Source: Thioploca sp. (GTDB lineage: Bacteria > Pseudomonadota > Gammaproteobacteria > Beggiatoales > Beggiatoaceae). Taken from it: a stretch of DNA of 8,724 bases. The position numbers and the translations under genes are program-made. The stretch spans positions 1 through 8,724 of the forward strand of contig DRQV01000192.1 in assembly GCA_011371325.1 (NCBI GenBank), read 5' to 3'. The notes under the pieces were generated by a model, which worked only from the letters and a program-made list of their open reading frames with translations, did no database searches and had not been told where the DNA came from. Shown here in pieces: positions 1-7,201 of the stretch. The stretch's first letter is position 1; each line of letters starts with the position of its first letter.

Positions 1-158
1 AAGTGCCGATAGAAGTCCCAATGCCAGAAGATTGGGTAGAAGGGCGTTTTAATTTTATTGAATTTAAACCACCACGTTTAGCAAATGTACATGGTGGCGG
101 ATTACCACATATTCGATTAGATCGAGTTCTAGAATTTTTGCTTGGAGATAAATTTTAA
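1..158 (+). CDS. ycjX: YcjX-family stress GTPase-like protein, C-terminal fragment
   Basis: This is the last 51 codons of a gene that begins outside the window; the frame runs from base 3 to the TAA at 156-158. The peptide contains the stretches EFKPPRL and GGGLPHIRLDRVLEFLLGDK. The ending (proline-rich PPxL segment, then PHIRLDRxLxFLLGDK) is the characteristic C-terminus of the YcjX/DUF463 family, P-loop nucleotide-binding proteins induced with the phage-shock response in enterobacteria. The P-loop lies outside the window and cannot be checked. The identity is reinforced by the next gene, ycjF, which is the usual partner. The stop codon is immediately followed by the ycjF ATG, so the two are almost certainly co-transcribed and probably translationally coupled. 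The exact biochemical role of YcjX is not established. Confidence 0.9.
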   Translation, partial: VPIEVPMPEDWVEGRFNFIEFKPPRLANVHGGGLPHIRLDRVLEFLLGDKF

Positions 159-1211
159 ATGACTAGTTGGACTAAACCAATCTTTTTTGATTTAAATAAT
201 GTAGAAAGTATTGCTGAAGAAGAAGCTGCAATTACCTTGGATTATGCCTCTCCAATAATTTTGCCGCAAGATTCTAAGCTAGAAATAGATAATACTTTAC
301 CAGTTCATAACTTAGAAATTACCCAAAATAATGGGATTAAAACCGTAACTTATTCTCCTTGGTTATGGTTAGTCGGAGCTTTTAGTACCTTATTATTATT
401 GTTATTAATAGTTAATACTTATCAATTTATAGCCCAACAATATGCAAATAGTTATGTGTTAGGAAGTATATTCTTTATTTTAGTGGTAGTGATGAGCGGA
501 GCAACCTTAGTTTTGAGTTGGGACTCTTATAAAAAAATTATCAGATTACAAAATGTTACTAAATTACAACAAGAAGGAAAACAATTAATAGCTAGTGATG
601 GTTATGGTAACGCCATACACTATATTAATAAAATTACTCAATTCTATGCACATCGGCCAGATATTAAAACTCGTTTAGAACATTTTTATTTAACTATAAA
701 TGACAGTCATCATGATAAGGAAATATGTAACTTATTTTCTGATCTTATATTGAAAGATATGGATCAACAAGCCTATGCAATTGTTACAAAACGTTCTAAA
801 GAAACTGCTTTATGGGTAATGATCAGCCAAATTGCTTTATTAGATGCTGTGCTAACTTTATGGCGAAATAGTCGAATGATTAGAGATATTGCTGAATTAT
901 ATGGAGCAAAGCCAGGATTTTTTGGTTCTTTTAAATTAATAAGCACGGTAATACAAAGTTTAATTTATGCTGGTGTTAGTGAAATGGCTACTGATAGTGT
1001 TGCAGAAATTGTTGGTGGATCAGTATTATCAATTATGTCAGCTCAGGTAGCTCAAGGTCTAGGCAATGGATTATTAACAGCTAGAGTAGGTATGTATGCA
1101 ATGCAAGCTTGCCGTCCTTTACCTTTTTCCGATAAAGAAAAACCTAGTATTAAAGATATACGCAAAGAAATTGTTATATCTTTAAAAGGAAATATTGTAA
1201 ATAATAACTAA
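159..1211 (+). CDS. ycjF: YcjF/UPF0283 family inner-membrane protein (DUF697)
   Basis: A 350-residue protein, close to the usual family length of about 350. Residues 1-65 form a polar cytoplasmic N-terminus. Two strongly hydrophobic segments follow at about 67-91 and 99-121, giving a hairpin in the inner membrane. The C-terminal half is the DUF697 region: WRNSRMIRDIAELYG at 235-249 and LGNGLLTARVGMYAMQACRP at 301-320 closely match the family signature WRNxRxIxxIAxLYG and the GLLTARxGxxAMxxCRPLP motif. YcjF is the membrane partner of YcjX and in enterobacteria belongs to the phage-shock regulon; its molecular function is unknown. The start is the ATG directly after the ycjX stop. A GGAG at 144-147, inside ycjX, could serve as its ribosome binding site with an 11-nt spacer. 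No psp genes are visible in this window. Confidence 0.92.
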   Translation: MTSWTKPIFFDLNNVESIAEEEAAITLDYASPIILPQDSKLEIDNTLPVHNLEITQNNGIKTVTYSPWLWLVGAFSTLLLLLLIVNTYQFIAQQYANSYVLGSIFFILVVVMSGATLVLSWDSYKKIIRLQNVTKLQQEGKQLIASDGYGNAIHYINKITQFYAHRPDIKTRLEHFYLTINDSHHDKEICNLFSDLILKDMDQQAYAIVTKRSKETALWVMISQIALLDAVLTLWRNSRMIRDIAELYGAKPGFFGSFKLISTVIQSLIYAGVSEMATDSVAEIVGGSVLSIMSAQVAQGLGNGLLTARVGMYAMQACRPLPFSDKEKPSIKDIRKEIVISLKGNIVNNN

Positions 1212-1416
1212 ATTACTTTTTATGTTAATGAATTTATGGGTAAGCTATTCTTACCGAGGTGCGTACGTTTTTACACCATGTCAAGAAGGCTATCACCCAA
1301 ACCTATGCTCGTGTATCATCTCACAAGTAATGATTTGGAAATGCAATCTCAAAGAATGCAAGAGTTTTATACTTCTTTTGAAGCTATTAACTAAAAAGAG
1401 GCTTGAACAAGATTAA
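1212..1416 (+). other. Unassigned G+C-enriched patch with two overlapping open frames
   Basis: Directly downstream of ycjF. Bases 1239-1350 count to roughly 43% G+C, against about a third in the neighbouring genes. Two + strand frames stay open together. One starts ATG 1222 and ends at 1416 (64 codons). The other continues in the ycjF frame after its stop and runs to the TAA at 1392-1394 (60 codons, with internal ATGs at 1236 and 1278). Neither translation has a domain, membrane pattern or convincing ribosome binding site that I recognise, and ycjF itself ends at its normal family length. A small hairpin lies at 1239-1255 (GGTAAG / CTTACC with a 5-nt loop) but no T-run directly follows, so it is a poor terminator. 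This could be a remnant of a lost gene or mobile element, a small structured RNA, or chance. I do not call either frame a gene. Confidence 0.35.
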
Positions 1417-1471
1417 ATTTCTAAAAACTATTTGTAAATTTTAATCCTGATAATTTTTTAATCTTGTTCAA
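1403..1471. repeat. Perfect 15-bp inverted repeat, 39-nt spacer
   Basis: The left arm 1403-1417 (TTGAACAAGATTAAA) is the exact reverse complement of the right arm 1457-1471 (TTTAATCTTGTTCAA). The match stops abruptly at both ends of each arm. The spacer is AT-rich and could form only short weaker pairings. No T-run follows on either strand in the position expected of an intrinsic terminator, and a 39-nt loop is long for one. No clear flanking target duplication is visible. It may be a miniature repeat element, remnant terminal repeats of a lost insertion, or an mRNA/cruciform structure. The repeat itself is certain; its role is unknown. Confidence 0.6.
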
Positions 1472-1488
1472 AAATAATATGTTATAAC

Positions 1489-1516
1489 TTGGCATTATAG
1501 TGATGTATTATATAAA
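1489..1516 (+). promoter_or_regulatory. Candidate sigma70-type promoter for the GspE-family gene
   Basis: TTGGCA at 1489-1494 (-35, one mismatch to TTGACA) and TATAAA at 1511-1516 (-10) are separated by 16 nt. Initiation near 1523 would give a leader of about 135 nt before the ATG at 1659. The region is very AT-rich, so chance matches are expected. I checked for a sigma54 pattern: the GG of TTGGCA lacks a GC at the required -12 spacing. Confidence 0.3.
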
Positions 1517-1595
1517 AATTTCTAGTTGAATCATATTACTAAAGTTACCAATTTCTTTTAGAAAATACTTGTTAAATATAAAAAGGTTACAAATT

Positions 1596-1631
1596 ATGTC
1601 TGATTTAAATATAAGAACTATTGTAAAATAG
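1596..1631 (+). other. Possible 11-residue leader peptide or gene-start remnant
   Basis: ATG at 1596 opens a short frame encoding MSDLNIRTIVK and ends at the TAG 1629-1631, 27 nt before the GspE-family start. It is preceded by AAAGG at 1582-1586, nine nt from the ATG, a better ribosome binding site than the one in front of the ATPase gene. A 12-bp palindrome, TAACAATTGTTA, lies at 1636-1647 between the two starts; several such palindromes are expected by chance in a window this AT-rich. The peptide could be a translated leader, the leftover 5' end of a lost gene, or chance. Confidence 0.2.
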
Positions 1632-1658
1632 GAATTAACAATTGTTATTAGGTTTATA

Positions 1659-3353
1659 ATGAATTCCAAGTCCCATCATCGATTAAGTGAAATACTTATT
1701 TCTCAAGGTTTTATTACTTCAGACCAATTAAAGATTGCTCAAACTGAACAGAAAAAAAGTTCTGCTCCATTAGAAAAAATTCTCATTGATTTGGGTTTTG
1801 TTTCTGAAACCAAGATTCGTGACTTATTAAGTAAAACTTTGGGTTTATCACATATTGATTTATCTAAAGTAGAAATCAATCATGAAGCTATCCAATTAAT
1901 TCCAAAAGATTTAGCCTATCGTTATACTATACTCCCCATAAATTTTGATAACAACCAGCTAATAATTGCAATGGCTGATGTTTTTAATGTATTGGCAATA
2001 GATCAATTAACCGCTTTCTTAGGTAAAAATATTAGCATTGAACCGGTTATGGCTGGAGAAGCTGATATTATTAATGCTATTGATGAGTGGTATGGTTTTG
2101 ACCTATCTATTGATGGAATTTTACATGAAATTGAAACTGGAGAAATTGACTATAAAAGTTTATCAGTAACTGGAGATGAGTATAGTCAGCCATTGATAAG
2201 ACTAGTTGATGCTCTATTATCTGATGCAGTGAAGCGTGGAGCTTCAGATATTCATTTTGAACCAGAAAAAAGTTTTTTACGAGTTCGTTATCGAATCGAT
2301 GGTGTTTTACAACAAATTAGTAGTTTACACAAGGATTATTGGTCAGCTATTTCAGTACGACTTAAAGTTATGACAGATTTAAATATTGCCGAAACTCGTA
2401 TTTCACAAGATGGCAGAATGTCATTACGATTAGCTGGAAGGCATATTGATTTCCGGGTTTCAGTACAGCCAACAGTATATGGCGAAAATATTGTTTTGCG
2501 TATTTTGGATAGTAAACATGGCATCATGGCTTTGGATAAACTTGGCTTAATAGAGGACGATTTATTAAAATTAAGATTGATGATAGCTCGGCCTGAAGGA
2601 GTGATTTTGCTTACTGGCCCAACTGGTAGCGGTAAAACTACTACATTATATTCCATTCTCAAACATCTCAATAATGAAACTATCAATATCATGACTTTGG
2701 AAGACCCTGTTGAATATGTATTGGGATTGGTTAGACAGACAGCAATTAATGAAGCAGTAAAATTAGATTTTGCTAATGGAATTCGTTCTATGATGCGGCA
2801 AGACCCAGATATAATTCTAGTTGGAGAAATTAGAGATCATGATACGGCAGAAATGGCATTTCGAGCTTCTATGACTGGTCATCAGGTATATTCTACTCTA
2901 CATACTAATTCTGCAATTGGAGCTATTCCACGTTTGTTGGATATTGGAATTTTACCAGATATTTTAGCAGAAAATATTATTGGGATTATTGGTCAACGTT
3001 TAGTACGCAAACTTTGCCCTACTTGTAAACAGAGCTATTCTCCTACAGATACTCATCGACAATTATTAGATTTGCCTACAGAAAACATAACTTTATATCG
3101 TTCTCATAAATGCGAATTATGTGAGCAACGTGGTTATAAGGGTCGTATAGCATTGATGGAATTGTTGCGGATTAATGAATCATTACAAGATATAATCTCT
3201 AGTCATGCTACTACTCATAATATTAGAAAACATGCTAAATCTATAGGGTTTCGTAGCCTTGTTCAAGATAGTATTCGACGAGTTTTAGAAGGCACAACTA
3301 GTTTAGAAGAGGTTTCACGAGTGGTGGATTTAACTGGTAAACTAACTGCTTAA
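1659..3353 (+). CDS. GspE/PilB-family secretion or type IV pilus assembly ATPase
   Basis: A complete 564-residue cytoplasmic hexameric ATPase of the type that powers type II secretion pseudopilus or type IV pilus extension. Residues 8-60 carry two tandem MshEN-like motifs (beginning RLSEIL at 8 and PLEKIL at 37), a fold that binds cyclic di-GMP in MshE-type proteins. A linker domain follows, then the core: Walker A GPTGSGKTT at 320-328, Asp box TLEDPVEY at 346-353, Walker B ILVGEIRD at 386-393, and His box GHQVYSTLHTNSA at 407-419. A tetracysteine zinc motif is formed by C453/C456 and C485/C488. The C-terminal LEGTTSLEEVSRV resembles GspE more than PilB, but the family boundary is unsafe without a tree. 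All catalytic motifs are intact. AGG at 1650-1652, six nt before the ATG, is a weak ribosome binding site. No gspF, pilC, prepilin or peptidase gene is nearby, so the system it serves cannot be read from context. Confidence 0.93.
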   Translation: MNSKSHHRLSEILISQGFITSDQLKIAQTEQKKSSAPLEKILIDLGFVSETKIRDLLSKTLGLSHIDLSKVEINHEAIQLIPKDLAYRYTILPINFDNNQLIIAMADVFNVLAIDQLTAFLGKNISIEPVMAGEADIINAIDEWYGFDLSIDGILHEIETGEIDYKSLSVTGDEYSQPLIRLVDALLSDAVKRGASDIHFEPEKSFLRVRYRIDGVLQQISSLHKDYWSAISVRLKVMTDLNIAETRISQDGRMSLRLAGRHIDFRVSVQPTVYGENIVLRILDSKHGIMALDKLGLIEDDLLKLRLMIARPEGVILLTGPTGSGKTTTLYSILKHLNNETINIMTLEDPVEYVLGLVRQTAINEAVKLDFANGIRSMMRQDPDIILVGEIRDHDTAEMAFRASMTGHQVYSTLHTNSAIGAIPRLLDIGILPDILAENIIGIIGQRLVRKLCPTCKQSYSPTDTHRQLLDLPTENITLYRSHKCELCEQRGYKGRIALMELLRINESLQDIISSHATTHNIRKHAKSIGFRSLVQDSIRRVLEGTTSLEEVSRVVDLTGKLTA

Positions 3354-3478
3354 TTTATTAAAAATATAATTCATCTAGTTGTTTGTTAAATTTAAATTAA
3401 TGTCAACTATTGGCAGTATTTTCAAATAGAGTAGCCACAATGGATTACCCTACCCATACCACAAATAATCTATACAAA
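3354..3478. other. Convergent intergenic region, no clear terminator
   Basis: These 125 bases separate the 3' ends of the ATPase gene and the chemotaxis receptor gene. I looked for a bidirectional hairpin with flanking T/A runs and found none. A less AT-rich patch at about 3430-3470 contains CCACAA twice in direct orientation (3435-3440 and 3461-3466). Its frames are short and broken by stops. Confidence 0.4.
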
Positions 3479-6139
3479 TTAGAAATCTTCCCAATCTCCA
3501 TCATTTTCAATATTTGAAGGTAAACTAGGGTTTGGAAGTGGAGGAATATCAATAATTTTTTTAATAACTTGATTAGATAAATCACCTACATTAAAAAATG
3601 CTACTTGTCTTTCTAGTTTTTTAGCCTGCTCTTTCATCAAATTACCTGTGGATGATACTTCTTCAGCTAAAACAGCATTTTGTTGAGTCATATCATCTAT
3701 TTGAGCTATAGACATATTTATTTGATGGATGCCAGAAGTCTGTTCTTTAGTAGAAGTAGCAATATTTGCGATAATATCATTAACTTTTTTACTAGCTGAT
3801 ACAATCTTACATAAAGTTTCACCTGATTGATTAACTAATCTAGTTCCTTCATTTACTTTAGTCGCACTATCTTGAATTAAAACTTTAATTTTTTTCGCTG
3901 CCGTAGCACTACGTTGAGCAAGACTTCTTACTTCGGCTGCTACAACTGCAAAACCACGCCCTTGTTCTCCAGCATGGGCAGCTTCTACAGCAGCATTTAA
4001 AGATAATAAATTTGTTTGGAAAGCAATCTCATCAATAACTCCAATTATATCAGATATTTTCTTACTGCTTTTATTTATCTCAGTCATTGCTTGTATAGTT
4101 GAATTAATGATTTCTCCACCATCTTTAGCTTTTTGTTTAGCCTTTTCCGCTAATTCATTAGCTTTAGTAATATGATTAGCATTTTGTTGGATAGTTGCGG
4201 TGATTTGTTGAATACTAGCTGCGGTTTCTTCTAGTGATGAAGCTTGCGATTCGGTACGTTTGCTAAGGCTTAAATTACTCTGAGAAATTTCCTCAGCCAC
4301 GCCATTGACCACTGTAGCAGTTTGCAACATTGCTGTAATAACTTCTGTTAATTTAGTAACTGTAGAGTTAATATCATGTTTCAATTGATCAAATGCTCCA
4401 ACATAATCATTTTCTATCTTCTTAGTTAAATCACCTTCAGCCAATGCAGAAATAATCCGTATAAGGTCTTCAATTACAGATTGATTAAAATCCATAATTT
4501 CATTAATACTAGTTGCAAATATATTAAAAAAACCTTCTTTATTTGCCATACTAATACGAGGTCTAAAATCACCAACTGAAGCTGCCTGAATAACTTTGTT
4601 AATTTCTTGTTCAATTGCAACTTCAACAGTACGATCAGTAAATTCAATAATGATTCCTAGTTGTTCTTTATCATTAGTTACTACAGTAATAATATGGTCT
4701 AAAATAATATCACCAATGGTAATTTTGGCTCGATGGGTTGTTTTTATATCTTTCAGTACTTGCTGTTTGTATTGATAATTTTCTTGATGATATAAATTAA
4801 AATTAGAACCTAGCACTTGTTTGGCATCAAATTGAGGAATTTTAGCTTGAATTATAGATTCATATTTATTAAATATTTCTTGAGCGGCTTCATTAAGATA
4901 AATAATGTCGTAATTATTATCAGTAATCAAAATATTAGTGGTAGCTCTATCTAAAGCTAAATTAATTCGGATAGCTTTATCAGCTATTAATTTATTTTGT
5001 TTAATTCGTTCTCGTAATTGGGTTTGCATACTATCAAACGCTTGTAATAGTTGGCCTATTTCATCTTTTTGATCAGTTGCTATTTGATTATTTAAATTAG
5101 AATCAGCTATAGACTTAGCTAATTTTACCGCCTGATTTAAACGAGTTGTAGTACTTTTTAAAATAATCACAAAAAATATGATAACTAGGCTTAGGCTAAA
5201 AATTATTGTTAAAATTAGATAAAATAGTTCACTATTATTATTAGCATATTTGGTTTTAGCTTTACTGATTAAATCATTAGCTATTACATTTTCAATTTCT
5301 TTAAAAACTTCAATTTTACCAGTTTGAATATTAAACCACTGTTCAGAGTCAATTTTAGCTGGTAATTTCGATGAATTTATCACTATTTCACGAATTTTAT
5401 TTGCAGCTTCTACTTGTGCGGATGCTAATTTATTAGCTAAAAAATCTATTTGAGAAGCAGTTAAATACCTCATAATATCGTGTTGTAAGTAAAATTTTTG
5501 AGCTGATATTAGTTCTGTTAACTCTTGTAATTGTTGTGGTTTTACAGTTTTTTGGGCTGAAATAGCTACCAATAAGGCTCGTTCCTTGCCGGCTTTTTCT
5601 TTAAGCTGTAAAAAATTAATATAGGCCATCTTCAATGGAAAGACATCTTTATAACTAGAAATATGAGTGGTATGTATAACAAAATCAAAGATTAATTTAT
5701 TTATTGCACTATAGTTTTTGATTGCTTCTGATTGTGATATAGTTAAAGCAATAATATTGGCACGAATCAATTCAAGGTTAGTTAATTTTTCTAAAATTTT
5801 ATCTAAATCTATTTTAAATTTAGCATTATGTAAGGTAAACTTTTTAAGAAATTCAGTTAGTAATAAAATTTTAGCATCAGTTTTAGTCTGATATTGTTGT
5901 AATTCATTGCTAAACTGCTGTTTGATAAAAAATAAACTGCTAGAACCTCGTTCTAATTGGATTGCATGTACAATATCACTGAGCAAAATTGCTAACTCTG
6001 TTATTTCAACGGAATTTTTGATTTCACTATTAAATTGTAACTTATTTGTTACCAATCCTATAGAAAAATATAACCAGCCCATCAGTGGCAACAGTAATAT
6101 TAAAATTAATTTATACTTTAATTTAATATTGGTTATCAT
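3479..6139 (-). CDS. Methyl-accepting chemotaxis receptor, NIT-HAMP-PAS-HAMP-like-MCP
   Basis: An 886-residue inner-membrane chemoreceptor. TM1 is at about residues 9-30 and TM2 at about 304-327. The periplasmic part between them fits the NIT (nitrate/nitrite-sensing, PF08376) helical bundle: it has the paired hallmarks QLERGSSSLFF at 61-71 and KEKAGKERALL at 180-190. HAMP follows at about 328-380, a PAS-like domain at about 392-505, then two HAMP-like units at about 513-600 containing VGDFRPRI and AEGDLTKKI. The signalling hairpin is about 605-850, with its tip at IAFQTNLLSLNAAVEAAHAG (705-724). After a proline-containing tail the protein ends in DWEDF (882-886), fitting the aromatic-x-x-aromatic pentapeptide that tethers CheR/CheB. 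NIT receptors are linked to nitrate or nitrite; the ligand here is inferred. AGGAG six nt before the ATG supports the start. No other che gene is in the window. Confidence 0.93.
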   Translation of the reverse strand: MITNIKLKYKLILILLLPLMGWLYFSIGLVTNKLQFNSEIKNSVEITELAILLSDIVHAIQLERGSSSLFFIKQQFSNELQQYQTKTDAKILLLTEFLKKFTLHNAKFKIDLDKILEKLTNLELIRANIIALTISQSEAIKNYSAINKLIFDFVIHTTHISSYKDVFPLKMAYINFLQLKEKAGKERALLVAISAQKTVKPQQLQELTELISAQKFYLQHDIMRYLTASQIDFLANKLASAQVEAANKIREIVINSSKLPAKIDSEQWFNIQTGKIEVFKEIENVIANDLISKAKTKYANNNSELFYLILTIIFSLSLVIIFFVIILKSTTTRLNQAVKLAKSIADSNLNNQIATDQKDEIGQLLQAFDSMQTQLRERIKQNKLIADKAIRINLALDRATTNILITDNNYDIIYLNEAAQEIFNKYESIIQAKIPQFDAKQVLGSNFNLYHQENYQYKQQVLKDIKTTHRAKITIGDIILDHIITVVTNDKEQLGIIIEFTDRTVEVAIEQEINKVIQAASVGDFRPRISMANKEGFFNIFATSINEIMDFNQSVIEDLIRIISALAEGDLTKKIENDYVGAFDQLKHDINSTVTKLTEVITAMLQTATVVNGVAEEISQSNLSLSKRTESQASSLEETAASIQQITATIQQNANHITKANELAEKAKQKAKDGGEIINSTIQAMTEINKSSKKISDIIGVIDEIAFQTNLLSLNAAVEAAHAGEQGRGFAVVAAEVRSLAQRSATAAKKIKVLIQDSATKVNEGTRLVNQSGETLCKIVSASKKVNDIIANIATSTKEQTSGIHQINMSIAQIDDMTQQNAVLAEEVSSTGNLMKEQAKKLERQVAFFNVGDLSNQVIKKIIDIPPLPNPSLPSNIENDGDWEDF

Positions 6140-6258
6140 AAATTACTCCTATTTATAGCAATTTTTAATTATGAGTTAAATTTAAAATATCAACAATTTA
6201 TAGTGAATGCCTTTGCCAATTTAAAAATGTAAAATTTATATAAAATCTGACAAAGTTA
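6140..6258 (-). other. Spacer between the Nudix fusion and the chemoreceptor
   Basis: 119 AT-rich bases. I see no convincing hairpin-plus-T-run terminator after the Nudix fusion gene and no flagellar sigma28 promoter (TAAAGTTT / GCCGATAA) before the receptor. Only weak sigma70-like pairs are found, for example TTGATA 16 nt before TAATTA on the - strand, so it is unclear whether the receptor is read with the upstream operon or from its own promoter. Confidence 0.35.
6146..6150 (-). promoter_or_regulatory. Shine-Dalgarno site of the chemoreceptor gene
   Basis: On the - strand the sequence reads AGGAG, then six bases, then the ATG at 6139-6137. It is the clearest ribosome binding site in the window and fixes the receptor start. 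Confidence 0.6.
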
Positions 6259-7185
6259 TTATTTCCATAAACTACTAATTGCTGCAATTCCTTGGCTTCC
6301 ATGTGCTATAGCAATTTCCATATCTGTTATTAACATACCTCCTAACGCAAAAACTGGACAATTAGCCGTTTCGGTTAATTGGAAAAGCTGTTGCCAACCC
6401 AAAGGAGATAATTCTGGATGTGAGGCAGTAGTATGCACAGGACTAACAACGATAAAATCTAACTTAAGTTGATTAGCTTGTTCAATTTCAGCCAATGAAT
6501 GACAAGAAGCTGCTACCAATAAATTACCGGGTATTTCTAAATCTGCAAATAAACGTTTACTATTTAAGTGTACTCCATCTGTGCCAACTGACATTGCTAT
6601 TTCGAGGCTAGAATTGGCTAATAATTTTGCCTGATAACGATCACATAAAGTTAAAGCTTGTTCGGCATGGTGACAATAAGCAAGCTCTGATAATTCTTTA
6701 GCTCGTAATTGGACTAATTTAATTCCAGAATCTAAACAATTTTCTAATTGATAAAAGAACTTTTTATCTCGTGGTTCGGGAGTAATTAAATATTTATTTG
6801 GTAATTTAATCGCTGTGATTATCGGTATATTAGCTACTGGAAATCGTTTATTTAGTAGATTGTTTAAAGGACACCATACCATTTTTTGCCCTTCACATCC
6901 ATAAGGTTTGCCTTGCCATTTTTCAATTTGCCATACATCTAATAAAATTGTTTGCTCTGGATAGGCATGGGTAATACGAATTAAAGGTCTAGTTTGTTGA
7001 ACTGTAACATCAATTTCTTCTTGTAATTCTCGGTTTAAAGCTTCTAAAGCTGTTTCTCCTGATTCTACTTTACCACCTGGAAATTCCCATAAATCGCCTT
7101 GATGAATATGTTTTAAGCGACGAGTTATTAAAACTTCATCTTGAGAATTGTAAATTACACCAACAACAACATGTAATGGAAGCAT
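6259..7185 (-). CDS. MutT-type Nudix hydrolase fused to ThiE/TenI-like domain
   Basis: A 308-residue two-domain cytoplasmic protein. Residues 1-128 are a MutT-like Nudix domain with WEFPGGKVESGE at 33-44 leading into the Nudix box (38-60: G38, E44, R52, E53, E56, E57). MutT enzymes hydrolyse oxidised dGTP to prevent mutation. Residues about 130-308 are a TIM-barrel domain of the ThiE/TenI family: VQLRAK at 158-163, TDGVHL at 202-207, SCHSLAEI at 227-234, ALGGM at 280-284. This fusion is known in gammaproteobacteria. The Nudix box has Asp59 where the consensus has Gly. The second domain lacks several ThiE catalytic residues: the usual Asn-Asp pair is N191-S192, the GQED loop is absent, and the pyrophosphate-binding Lys aligns with H256. 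Thiamin phosphate synthase activity is therefore doubtful. It starts 16 nt after argJ, with no strong ribosome binding site. Confidence 0.9.
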   Translation of the reverse strand: MLPLHVVVGVIYNSQDEVLITRRLKHIHQGDLWEFPGGKVESGETALEALNRELQEEIDVTVQQTRPLIRITHAYPEQTILLDVWQIEKWQGKPYGCEGQKMVWCPLNNLLNKRFPVANIPIITAIKLPNKYLITPEPRDKKFFYQLENCLDSGIKLVQLRAKELSELAYCHHAEQALTLCDRYQAKLLANSSLEIAMSVGTDGVHLNSKRLFADLEIPGNLLVAASCHSLAEIEQANQLKLDFIVVSPVHTTASHPELSPLGWQQLFQLTETANCPVFALGGMLITDMEIAIAHGSQGIAAISSLWK

Positions 7186-7201
7186 ATTTTTGATCTATAA
7201 T

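Noticed and set aside
1239..1272. Intrinsic terminator for ycjX-ycjF
   Set aside because: The GGTAAG/CTTACC hairpin has only a 6-bp stem, and the nearest T-run (1268-1272) starts 13 bases after it.
1212..1394. Stop-codon readthrough extension of ycjF
   Set aside because: The frame after the ycjF TAA stays open, but YcjF already ends at the usual family length and the extra peptide is not part of the family.
1489..1506. Sigma54 promoter (TTGGCA start)
   Set aside because: The required GC at the -12 position with the correct spacing from GG is missing.
2336..2692. 118-codon open frame on the - strand
   Set aside because: It is antisense to the Walker A region of the ATPase gene; its openness follows from the codon pattern of the real gene.
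5907..6158. 83-codon + strand frame opposite the chemoreceptor start
   Set aside because: It is antisense to the TM1/NIT coding region, and hydrophobic stretches mirror AT-rich codons of the true gene.
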